Below the pieces are notes generated by a model. That model was not told the origin of the DNA. It worked only from the letters and a program-made list of their open reading frames with translations, and did not search any database. DNA of 6,747 nt from Acidimicrobiaceae bacterium (GTDB lineage Bacteria > Actinomycetota > Acidimicrobiia > Acidimicrobiales > Palsa-688). This document shows, piece by piece, positions 1-5,915 of this stretch. The stretch is taken from the NCBI GenBank assembly GCA_009785715.1, contig WQVT01000134.1, positions 1 through 6,747 of the forward strand, read 5' to 3'. Each line of letters begins with the position of its first letter. Position 1 is the first letter of the stretch. The translations under genes were made by a program, and so were the position numbers.

Positions 1-1008
1 CACCCGGCGAGCCAGGTGCTCGACACCCCGGACACCCCGACCATCGCCACCCTGGTCGAGCGGATCAACCAGCTCCTTCCGGAGCGGGGCTACACCGCCT
101 CGGACACCCTGAAGAACGTCGTCGTCAAAACCCGGGCGCCGGGCGAGGACGACTGGCATCTCCTGGTGATCGGCGTCCCGGGTGATCGCGAAGTCGACCT
201 GCACCGCGTCGCCGGCCAGCTGGACCCGGTGGAGGTCGAGGCCGCGGACGCCGACGACCTGGCCACCGAGCCCGGGCTCGTCCGCGGGTACATCGGCCCG
301 CAGATCCTGGCCAAGCTGGGGGTCCGCTACCTCGTCGATCCCCTGGTCGTCGAGGGCTCGACGTGGGTCACCGGCGCCAACGAGGCCGGCCATCACGCCA
401 CCGACGTCGTCCGCGGCCGCGACTTCGTGCCCGACGGGGAGATCGGCGCCGTGGAGATCCGCGACGGCGACCGCTGCCCGCGGTGTCGCTCCGAGCTGGT
501 CATCGCCCGCGGGATCGAGCTGGGGCACGTGTTCCAGCTCGGGCGCAAGTTCGCCGACGCCTTCGGCCTGGACGTCGCCGGGCCCGACGGCAAGCCGATC
601 CGGGTGACCATGGGTTCCTACGGGCTCGGGGTCACCCGGGTGGTGGCGGCCCTCGCCGAGCAGACCCTGGACGAGCACGGCCTGCGCTGGCCGAAGGCCG
701 TGGCCCCCGCTGAGGTACACATCGTCGTCGCCGGCCGGGGCGACGAGGCCTACGAGGCGGCAGAAACCCTCGCCGGCGAGCTCGAGGGCGCGGGAGTCCG
801 GGCCCTGCTCGACGACCGTCGCGACGTGTCCCCCGGCGTCAAGTTCGCCGACGCCGAGCTGATCGGCGTGCCGGTCATCGTCACGGTCGGCCGAGGCCTC
901 GCCAACGGGCAGATAGAGGTCCGCGACCGCTGGGACGACGAGCGCGCCGACATCCCCCTCGCCGGGGCGGTCGATGAGCTGGCGCGGAGGGTCGCCGCCG
1001 TCCGCTGA
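1..1008 (+). CDS. proS: Prolyl-tRNA synthetase, C-terminal part (5' end outside window)
   Basis: Charges tRNA-Pro with proline in the cytoplasm. The frame is open to the left edge, so the GTG at 16 is an internal valine and not the start; 335 residues are visible out of the roughly 570 usual for the bacterial type. In fragment numbering, residues about 20-165 are the insertion (YbaK-like editing) domain that hydrolyses mischarged Ala-tRNA-Pro, ending in the conserved GANEAGHH (125-132) and a RGRDF segment. A CPRC pair follows at 159-162, as in many bacterial ProS. The catalytic core resumes with RGIELGHVFQLG (170-181), and class II motif 3 is MGSYGLGVTR (204-213). From about 238 to the end is the anticodon-binding domain, with DDRRDVSPGVKFADAELIG as its signature. 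All visible motifs are intact. The domain order with an insertion between motifs 2 and 3 marks the bacterial rather than the archaeal/eukaryotic form. The stop is TGA at 1006-1008. The gene is convergent with the nitroreductase gene. Confidence 0.97.
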   Translation, partial: HPASQVLDTPDTPTIATLVERINQLLPERGYTASDTLKNVVVKTRAPGEDDWHLLVIGVPGDREVDLHRVAGQLDPVEVEAADADDLATEPGLVRGYIGPQILAKLGVRYLVDPLVVEGSTWVTGANEAGHHATDVVRGRDFVPDGEIGAVEIRDGDRCPRCRSELVIARGIELGHVFQLGRKFADAFGLDVAGPDGKPIRVTMGSYGLGVTRVVAALAEQTLDEHGLRWPKAVAPAEVHIVVAGRGDEAYEAAETLAGELEGAGVRALLDDRRDVSPGVKFADAELIGVPVIVTVGRGLANGQIEVRDRWDDERADIPLAGAVDELARRVAAVR

Positions 1009-1020
1009 TCCGCTGCCGGC

Positions 1021-1536
1021 CTACCAGTGGCCGCGGTGGATCACGTCGTCGAAGTCGCGCCGGTTGGGCTTGACGAGCGGCCGGAGCGGTCGGTCCGCCG
1101 GATAGCCGAGGCCGATCATGTAGGACGGCACGTGGCCCTCGGGGATCCCGAAGATGCTGCGGGCGAGGTCCTGGTCCCCCACCGACGAGTGGCCACTGCC
1201 GATACCCAGGTCCGCGGCGGCCACCATGATCGCGTAGGTGGCCTGGCCGAGGTCGTAATTGTTGATGATCGCCCCCCGCTCCTCCTCCTCCTGGTTGGCC
1301 ACGAGCAGGATGCCGGCGGCCGCACCGGGCAGGTGGCGGGCCCCCTGCCAGACCTCTCCCATCTGCTCGAGCTGGCCCTTGTCCGTGGTGACGACGAAGT
1401 CCCAGTGCTGGCGGTTCCCGGCCGACGGCGCCCGCCGGGCCGCCTCGAGGATCTGGTCGAGGTCCTTCTCCGGGATCGGGCGGTCCTCATAGGCGCGGAC
1501 GTTGCGGCGGGCACGGATGGCATCCCAGGTTTCCAT
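1021..1536 (-). CDS. Nitroreductase-family FMN oxidoreductase
   Basis: A 171-residue protein of the nitroreductase (FMN-dependent, NAD(P)H-using) superfamily; the natural substrate cannot be told from sequence. Family marks are the N-terminal RRNVRAY (10-16) and APSAGNRQHW (36-45), which bind FMN phosphate and ring in this family, the central LGIGSGH (110-116), and GYPADRP (144-150) followed by the usual basic tail ending in HRGHW. The length is at the short end for the family, which normally acts as a dimer with shared active sites. There is no signal peptide or membrane segment. The ATG at 1536 begins the typical MxxWDAIRxRR opening, but no Shine-Dalgarno sequence precedes it. A TAGCTT box ends 6 nt upstream of it and an inverted repeat overlaps it, so a leaderless transcript is plausible. 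It lies 39 nt downstream of the propeller-like gene and could also be reached by read-through. The family call is firm; the function is open. Confidence 0.9.
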   Translation of the reverse strand: METWDAIRARRNVRAYEDRPIPEKDLDQILEAARRAPSAGNRQHWDFVVTTDKGQLEQMGEVWQGARHLPGAAAGILLVANQEEEERGAIINNYDLGQATYAIMVAAADLGIGSGHSSVGDQDLARSIFGIPEGHVPSYMIGLGYPADRPLRPLVKPNRRDFDDVIHRGHW

Positions 1537-1560
1537 GCCCGAAAGCTAACGCTTCGGGCA
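1536..1560 (-). promoter_or_regulatory. Inverted repeat over the nitroreductase start codon, possible operator or mRNA hairpin
   Basis: TGCCCGAA at 1536-1543 is matched exactly by TTCGGGCA at 1553-1560. With one bulged base the pairing extends two further base pairs and leaves a 4-nt loop. On the minus strand the 3' arm ends on the A of the nitroreductase ATG. There is no T-run after it, so it is not a classic intrinsic terminator. It could be a repressor operator placed over the -10 region and start site, or a hairpin that hides the start codon in read-through mRNA. The symmetry is seen directly; the role is inferred. Confidence 0.5.
1543..1548 (-). promoter_or_regulatory. Candidate -10 element (TAGCTT) for a leaderless nitroreductase transcript
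   Basis: Read on the minus strand, TAGCTT fits the actinobacterial -10 pattern TANNNT. Six bases separate it from the ATG at 1536, so a transcript starting at the usual distance would begin on or next to the A of the start codon. The absence of a Shine-Dalgarno sequence agrees with leaderless translation. No good -35 box is visible about 17 nt upstream. A six-base match with three fixed positions is weak evidence by itself. Confidence 0.35.
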
Positions 1561-1575
1561 CGGTTTCGGCGCCGC

Positions 1576-2361
1576 TCAGCCGGCGGTCTCGCGGCGGAAG
1601 CGGTAGACATCGACGGCCGCCCAGTTGCAGGGTGCGGGCGGCACGACGATCACCCGCAGGTCACCGGTGCGGGCGTCATAGTCCACGCCTTCGGTCTCGA
1701 AGGTCCCCGAGCAGAGGCTGTCCATGGGAAGGGCCTGCAGCAGGGTCACCCGGCTCTCGACGTCGCCACCGGCGAGCGGGCGCTCGAGCTCGACCTGGAG
1801 CAGCTGGCGGCTGACCGGCCACAGGTCCCTGCCGGGATCGTCGGTGGCGCAGAGGAGGGTGGTGGCGCCCACGAAGGAGGCCCCCTGCACGTTGCGGACG
1901 GGGCGGTCGAGGTGGATCACGCCCCGGAGCGCCAGGTTCTCCGGGTCGGCCTCCGGGTTCAGCCCCGGCGTCGGGAACACGAGCAGCCGGGACATCGTCC
2001 CCCACTCACCCGACGCCATCCAGGCGCCGTCGGGGGTGATGGCGACGAAGGAGTTGTTGTACAGCTCCCCGGGCGCAAGCGGGTGCACGTAGTCCCGCGT
2101 GCTCCCCTCGGAGCGGGTGGCGCGGAACATCTTCGCCCTGGCGGTCGCCTCGCCCTGGTAGCAATCGACGAGGAGGTCGCCGTGGGCATCGGGATCGCCT
2201 ATGTGCACCCAGGTCCCGGCGTCGACGAACTCCTTCGGCACCGAGGCCGATCCCCGGTAGATGAGCGCCGGCTGCCCGGACCGCACCCAGGTCGCCAGAC
2301 CCTCGTTGGCCTCGTGGGAGGGGTGGTGCTCCCGCGCTACCTGCCGCCAGCGGTCCGCCAT
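1576..2361 (-). CDS. Unrecognised protein with beta-propeller-like motifs
   Basis: I do not recognise this 261-residue protein. Its segments look like blades of a beta-propeller or similar repeat sheet: WVHIGDPDAHGDLLVDCYQ (51-69), AITPDGAWMASGEWG (107-121, the commonest propeller phrase), VQGASFVGATTLLCATDD (158-175) and EGVDYDARTGDLRVIVVPP (224-242). At this length there is room for about four to five blades. There are four cysteines (67, 171, 217, 245). No signal peptide or membrane helix is seen: the N-terminus is polar (MADRWRQVAREHHPS), and the upstream frame meets a stop (2404-2406) with no other start between, so the ATG at 2361 is the only choice. No Shine-Dalgarno sequence precedes it. 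It starts 70 nt after dapC and ends 39 nt before the nitroreductase gene. Codon use resembles the neighbours, so I treat it as real. A binding or scaffold role is possible; no enzyme activity can be assigned. Confidence 0.8.
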   Translation of the reverse strand: MADRWRQVAREHHPSHEANEGLATWVRSGQPALIYRGSASVPKEFVDAGTWVHIGDPDAHGDLLVDCYQGEATARAKMFRATRSEGSTRDYVHPLAPGELYNNSFVAITPDGAWMASGEWGTMSRLLVFPTPGLNPEADPENLALRGVIHLDRPVRNVQGASFVGATTLLCATDDPGRDLWPVSRQLLQVELERPLAGGDVESRVTLLQALPMDSLCSGTFETEGVDYDARTGDLRVIVVPPAPCNWAAVDVYRFRRETAG

Positions 2362-2369
2362 AGGCGGCG

Positions 2370-2375
2370 ACGGTA
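2370..2375 (-). promoter_or_regulatory. Weak -10-like element (TACCGT) before the propeller-like gene
   Basis: Read on the minus strand, TACCGT fits TANNNT and ends 8 nt before the ATG at 2361. The gene lacks a Shine-Dalgarno sequence, so a leaderless or near-leaderless transcript would make sense. No convincing -35 box is visible. The rest of the 70-nt gap after dapC shows no intrinsic terminator, so read-through from dapC is equally possible. Confidence 0.2.
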
Positions 2376-2431
2376 GCCGAGCCCGCGGACACGGCCCTTC
2401 ACATCAGACGTCCTTTGCCCGACTGCTCCGA

Positions 2432-3562
2432 TCAGATGCCCAGACGGGCAGCGACCAGGTCGAGCCGCTCGATCGGCTGGACCATGGCGATGCGCACGTG
2501 ACCGTCCCCTGCGTGACCGTAGAACTCGCCCGGGGAGACGAGCACCCCGCCCGTCTCGGCCAGCTCCTCGGTCCAGCCCCAGGCGTCTCCGCCCGGCGCC
2601 GGCACCCAAAGGTAGAAGCCGCCGCCCGGGAGTGGGGCGTCGACCCCGAGCGCCGCCAGGATCTCCTTCATCCGCACGAGGCGGCTCCGGTAGCGCTCGC
2701 GCTGGGCCTCGACGTGGACCTGGTCCGCCAGGGCGGCGGCGCCGGCGAGCTGGGCGGGGCCGGGCACCATCATCCCGACGTGCTTGCGAACCTCCCGCAG
2801 GTAGTCCACCAGCTCGGGGTCGCCTGCGTACCAGCCCACCCGCATGCCCGCCAGGTTGGAGCGCTTGGACAGCGAGTTCACGGCCACGACGCCCTCCAGG
2901 CCGGCGGAGAGGATCGTGCGCGGGGGCCCGTCCCAGGTGTACTCGACGTAGCACTCGTCGCTGAACACCGGCACGCCGTGCGCTCGACCCCAGGCGGCGG
3001 CCGCCTCCAGGTCGTCGAGCCCGCCCGCCGGGTTCCCGGGGGCGTTGATCCATAGCGCCAGGGCCCTGCCGGCGTCGTCGGAGGAGATGGCGGACAGGTC
3101 GAGCCGCCAGTCGTCGTCGACCGGCACGGCGACCGCCCGCAGACCGGCCAGGATGGCCCCCATCTCATACGTCGGGTAGGAGATCGCGGGGTAGAGGATC
3201 GTGTCCCGGCCGGGCGTCCGCAGCTTCAGCCACTGCGGGAGGGTGGCCACGAACTCCTTGGTCCCGACGCACGCGGCGACCGCCTCGGCCGGCAACTCGA
3301 CGCCGAGGCGGGCCTCCGTCCAGTCCCGGATCGCGGCCCGCAGGGCGGCGCTGCCGATCGACGCCGGATAGCCGCGGACCCCGCCGCGCTCGTCGGCCTC
3401 GGCCAGCGCCTCGAGCACGACGGCCGGCGGCGGGTCGGTCGGCGTGCCGATCGACAGGTCGACGACTCCGCCCTCGAGCGCCGCCGCCTTGCGTTCCGCG
3501 GGGACCAGCCGGTCGTAGGGGTAGGCCGGGGGAACGAACCCCGCCGTCTCTGAAACACTCAC
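2432..3562 (-). CDS. dapC: N-succinyldiaminopimelate aminotransferase (actinobacterial type)
   Basis: PLP-dependent class I/II aminotransferase that moves the amino group of glutamate to N-succinyl-2-amino-6-oxopimelate, in the succinylase branch to meso-diaminopimelate and lysine. In the 376-residue product the fold-type I marks are in order: substrate loop SIGTPTDPPP (37-46), NAPGNPAGG with Asn177, SDECYVEY with Asp202 and Tyr205 contacting PLP, and SLSKRSNLAGMRVGW with the Schiff-base lysine at 233. A C-terminal HVRIA puts the carboxylate-binding arginine at 357. The SLSKRSNLAG and RKHVGMMVPGP phrases are those of actinobacterial DapC. I start it at the GTG at 3562-3560, which overlaps the hflX stop as GTGA and has GAGGTGG 7 nt upstream. 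The in-frame GTG at 3604 would add 14 arginine-rich residues inside hflX and looks wrong. Close relatives include other small-molecule aminotransferases, but dapF two genes upstream supports this assignment. Confidence 0.92.
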   Translation of the reverse strand: MSVSETAGFVPPAYPYDRLVPAERKAAALEGGVVDLSIGTPTDPPPAVVLEALAEADERGGVRGYPASIGSAALRAAIRDWTEARLGVELPAEAVAACVGTKEFVATLPQWLKLRTPGRDTILYPAISYPTYEMGAILAGLRAVAVPVDDDWRLDLSAISSDDAGRALALWINAPGNPAGGLDDLEAAAAWGRAHGVPVFSDECYVEYTWDGPPRTILSAGLEGVVAVNSLSKRSNLAGMRVGWYAGDPELVDYLREVRKHVGMMVPGPAQLAGAAALADQVHVEAQRERYRSRLVRMKEILAALGVDAPLPGGGFYLWVPAPGGDAWGWTEELAETGGVLVSPGEFYGHAGDGHVRIAMVQPIERLDLVAARLGI

Positions 3563-4848
3563 GGGCTCACCACCTCGCCGGGTTCGGGGTCGTCGACCGT
3601 CCACTCGGCGAAGCGCGCCGCTCCGGCCGGGTCCACCCGGACCTGCACACGCGACGAGTCGTCGGCGTGGGACTCGAGGAGGACCTCCCCCTCGCGATGC
3701 ACGGCGGCCAGGACATCTCCCCGACCATAGGGGATGACCAGCTCGATCACCCGGAGCGTGGACCGCAGCCGGTCGCCCATCGCGACCAGCAGATCGTCGA
3801 TCCCCTCGCCGGTCACCGCCGAGATCGCCACGCTCCCCGGGTAGCGCTCCGTCAGGCGCTTGGCCTCGCGGGACACGTCGACCTTGTTGAAGGCGAGGAG
3901 CTCGGGAACCTGGTCCGCCCCGATCTCCTCGAGGACAGCCCGCACGGCGTCGATCTGGCCCTCGGGGTTCGGGGAGGTGCAGTCCACCACGTGCACGAGG
4001 AGATCGGACTCGTTGACGACCTCCAGGGTGGAGCGGAACGCCTCGACCAGCTGGTGTGGCAGCTTGCGGACGAACCCCACGGTGTCGGAGACGAGCACCG
4101 ACTCACCGCCGGGCAGGGCCAGCCGGCGGGTGCGCGGGTCGAGGGTGGCGAAGAGGCGGTCCTCGACCAGCACCCCGGCGTCGGTGAGGTAGTTGAGGAG
4201 GGTGGACTTGCCGGCGTTCGTGTAGCCGACGAGCGAGACGTTGGCCAACCGTCCTCGGCGGCGGCCCTTGCGCTGCAGGCGGCGCTGGTCGGTCAGGCGG
4301 CGAAGCTCGCCCTCGAGCTTGGTCATGCGCCGCACGAGCCGCCGGCGATCGACCTCGAGCTGGGTCTCGCCGGGACCGCGGGTACCGATGCCGCCGCCCT
4401 GCTGGGACAGCGCCGTACCCCGACCGCGGAGGCGGGGCAGGCGATATTGGAGCTGGGCGAGCTCCACCTGCGCCTTGCCTTCCTGCGTGCGGGCGTTCTG
4501 GGCGAAGATGTCGAGGATCACGGCGGTGCGGTCGATCGCCGTCCGCCCGAGGATCTTCTCCAGGTTCCGGGACTGTGCGGGGGTCAGCTCGTCGTCGAAG
4601 ACCACCGTGTCCGAGTCGACCGCCAGGGACAGCTCCCGCAGCTCCTCGGCCTTGCCCCGCCCCACGTAGGTCGCCGGGTCGGGGTGGTCGCGCCGCTGGA
4701 TAACCCGCGCCACCTCGTCGGCGCCGGCGGTGTCCACGAGGAGGGCCAGCTCGTCGAGGTGGGCCTCGGTATCCGCCTCCCGCTCGGGGGGGATCGTCAT
4801 CCCGACGAGGATGATCTTCTCCCGGAAACTCCGGTCGATCAGGCTCAT
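3559..4848 (-). CDS. hflX: GTPase HflX, ribosome-dissociating factor
   Basis: Translational GTPase of the Obg-HflX superfamily. Known members bind the 50S subunit and split stalled or stress-arrested ribosomes. The 429-residue length is normal. The N-terminal HflX domain covers about 10-190, including YVGRGKAEEL (61-70) and the glycine-rich GGGIGTRGPGETQLE (151-165), followed by a basic coiled helix (about 166-200). The GTPase domain has G1 GYTNAGKS (208-215), G2 FATLDPRTR with Thr235, G3 DTVGF (255-259), G4 NKVD (321-324) and G5 SA (343-344). All are intact. A short C-terminal domain follows to the end. The ATG at 4848 shares ATGA with the dapF stop, with GGAG 8 nt upstream (4857-4860). Its own TGA overlaps the dapC GTG. 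The third place in miaA-dapF-hflX matches the usual actinobacterial order. No unusual residue was noticed. Confidence 0.97.
   Translation of the reverse strand: MSLIDRSFREKIILVGMTIPPEREADTEAHLDELALLVDTAGADEVARVIQRRDHPDPATYVGRGKAEELRELSLAVDSDTVVFDDELTPAQSRNLEKILGRTAIDRTAVILDIFAQNARTQEGKAQVELAQLQYRLPRLRGRGTALSQQGGGIGTRGPGETQLEVDRRRLVRRMTKLEGELRRLTDQRRLQRKGRRRGRLANVSLVGYTNAGKSTLLNYLTDAGVLVEDRLFATLDPRTRRLALPGGESVLVSDTVGFVRKLPHQLVEAFRSTLEVVNESDLLVHVVDCTSPNPEGQIDAVRAVLEEIGADQVPELLAFNKVDVSREAKRLTERYPGSVAISAVTGEGIDDLLVAMGDRLRSTLRVIELVIPYGRGDVLAAVHREGEVLLESHADDSSRVQVRVDPAGAARFAEWTVDDPEPGEVVSP
3570..3576 (-). promoter_or_regulatory. Ribosome binding site deciding the dapC start
   Basis: GAGGTGG on the minus strand lies 7 nt before the GTG at 3562, within the last codons of hflX. 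Together with the GTGA overlap it favours this start over the GTG at 3604. Confidence 0.6.
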
Positions 4849-5915
4849 TCAGCGAGCTCCGCCTCGGCCTTGACCGCGGCCTTGACTCCGGCCTTCACCG
4901 CGGCCTCGATCTCGGCCCGATCCGCAGCCAGCAGCCAGGGGTCGGCGGTCATCGAGCCCACCCGGGCACTGGGGCCGGCCAGCAGCACCCGGCCGTCGGG
5001 CCTCACCGACACCGCGACCGCCCCGCCGGGCTGGTGCACCGTCACCTCGCTGCCCACCCGACCCCAGTGGTGGAGGGCGACGGCCGCGGCACACGAGCCG
5101 GTCCCGCAGGCCCGGGTCTCGCCGACCCCGCGCTCCCAGACCCGCATCGTGATCTCGTCGGAGCCCGGGCCGAGCGTGACGAACTCGACGTTCAGCCCAA
5201 CGGGCGAGGTCGCCTCCAGCGCCGGCCCGAGGGTGGCCACATCCACGGTGGCCGGGTCGGGGCCGAGCACCACGAGGTGCGGGTTGCCCACGTCCACGAG
5301 GAGCTGGCCGTGGCCCACGTTGCACCGGTCCGCCTCGCCCTCGACGACGGCGACACCCATCTCCGTGCTGGCCCAGGCTTCGCCCGGCCCGGTCCAGCGG
5401 ATCGTGACCGCCTTACGGCCGGCGGGGGTCAGCACCCCGAAGGGCACCCCCTCGGCGACGATCCCGGCCTCGAGTGCGGCCTGGGCCAGACAACGCATCC
5501 CGTTGCCGCTGATCTCGGCCCGACTCCCGTCCGCGTTCCACAGCTCGAAGGTCAGGACAGCGTCGCTGCCTTCGGCGGCCGATCGCCCGCGGATGACGCC
5601 GTCGGCCCCCAGGCCGGCGTGCCGGTCGCAGAGCCTGGCTGCGAGGCCGGCATCGATCTCGTGGACACCGCCCGGGTCCTTGGCCGCGGAGCCGGGGTCG
5701 TGGACAGAGCCGGGATCGTGAACAGAGCCGGGATCGTGGACAGAGAGGTCGAGCAGGACCAGGAAGTCGTTGCCGATGCCGTGGTACTTGCCGAACCGCA
5801 GCCCCCCTCCCGGGGTCCCCCCTCTCCGATCGCCGGCCGCCTCGTTGGTCTCGCTGGTCTCGCAGGTGGAGGCGGACGCGCCCGGCGCGGGCGAAGACGA
5901 GTTCGGGTCGATCAT
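4845..5915 (-). CDS. dapF: Diaminopimelate epimerase, with repeats and Cys-to-Ser change at one catalytic position
   Basis: Converts LL- to meso-diaminopimelate for peptidoglycan and lysine. The 356 residues are longer than the usual 270-290. The core starts at KYHGIGNDF (43-51). The first active-site motif is NADGSRAEISGNGMRC: the position that is Cys73 in the E. coli enzyme (CGNG) is Ser136 here, from an AGC codon, while the later cysteine of the motif remains (Cys142). The second motif, ERGVGETRACGTGSC (261-275), keeps its catalytic Cys270. Residues expected to hold diaminopimelate are present: Asn49, Asn127, Asn211 (GNPH), Asn242 and Glu261-Arg262. The extra length comes from a Ser/Pro/Ala-rich N-terminal extension of about 38 residues, a loop with three VHDPGS repeats (59-76) and an Ala/Lys/Glu C-terminal tail (about 332-356). 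The ATG at 5915 overlaps the miaA stop (ATGA), has GGAGG 5 nt upstream, and is the only ATG, GTG or TTG before the core. Family identity is firm; whether it is fully active as an epimerase is uncertain. Confidence 0.93.
   Translation of the reverse strand: MIDPNSSSPAPGASASTCETSETNEAAGDRRGGTPGGGLRFGKYHGIGNDFLVLLDLSVHDPGSVHDPGSVHDPGSAAKDPGGVHEIDAGLAARLCDRHAGLGADGVIRGRSAAEGSDAVLTFELWNADGSRAEISGNGMRCLAQAALEAGIVAEGVPFGVLTPAGRKAVTIRWTGPGEAWASTEMGVAVVEGEADRCNVGHGQLLVDVGNPHLVVLGPDPATVDVATLGPALEATSPVGLNVEFVTLGPGSDEITMRVWERGVGETRACGTGSCAAAVALHHWGRVGSEVTVHQPGGAVAVSVRPDGRVLLAGPSARVGSMTADPWLLAADRAEIEAAVKAGVKAAVKAEAELAE
4857..4860 (-). promoter_or_regulatory. Ribosome binding site of hflX
   Basis: GGAG on the minus strand, inside the 3' end of dapF, lies 8 nt before the hflX ATG. 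It supports re-initiation or coupled translation at the ATGA overlap. Confidence 0.55.
4867..4914 (-). repeat. 12-bp tandem repeat coding the Ala/Lys tail of DapF
   Basis: Four successive 12-bp units begin at 4867, 4879, 4891 and 4903. The first three begin GCCTT on the plus strand, and the fourth is degenerate. In dapF they read as four-residue steps (AVKA, GVKA, AVKA and a diverged EIEA), giving a probably helical charged tail beyond the normal end of the fold. Confidence 0.7.
5661..5742 (-). repeat. 18-bp in-frame tandem repeat inside dapF
   Basis: Three nearly identical 18-bp units lie at 5689-5706, 5707-5724 and 5725-5742 and differ from each other at one or two bases. Diverged units are recognisable back to 5661, where GTGGACA appears again. 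They encode VHDPGS three times, then a decayed stretch ending GGVHE. The unit length is a multiple of three, so copy-number change would keep the frame. The array sits in the loop between the first strand and first helix of DapF. Confidence 0.9.

Noticed and set aside
16..18. GTG at 16 as the start of the plus-strand gene
   Set aside because: The frame continues to the left edge, and the product lacks the N-terminal half of ProS, so the gene is simply cut by the window.
1017..1033. Short inverted repeat CGGCC/GGCCG between proS and the nitroreductase gene as a terminator
   Set aside because: The stem is only 5 bp and there is no T-run on either strand; such matches are expected by chance at this GC content.
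1027..2376. Long open frame on the plus strand (449 codons) opposite the nitroreductase and propeller-like genes
   Set aside because: It runs across two minus-strand genes and their gap, has a composition of Gly/Arg/Val/His typical of antisense reading in GC-rich DNA, and shows no family motif.
2362..2431. Possible terminator or small gene in the 70-nt gap between dapC and the propeller-like gene
   Set aside because: No stable hairpin with a U-tract and no convincing small reading frame is seen; only the weak TACCGT box was kept.
3560..3604. Upstream GTG start at 3604 for dapC
   Set aside because: It would add MDGRRPRTRRGGEP from within hflX coding sequence. The GTGA overlap at 3562 with a nearby ribosome binding site fits the family start better.
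3667..5721. Very long plus-strand open frame (684 codons) opposite hflX and dapF
   Set aside because: Both minus-strand genes have intact, recognisable motifs along this stretch. The antisense product is low-complexity and matches nothing I know, so it is a shadow frame.
5661..5742. The 18-bp repeats as a CRISPR array or DNA-binding iteron
   Set aside because: Units are directly adjacent with no spacers and are in frame within dapF, so a coding minisatellite is the simpler reading.
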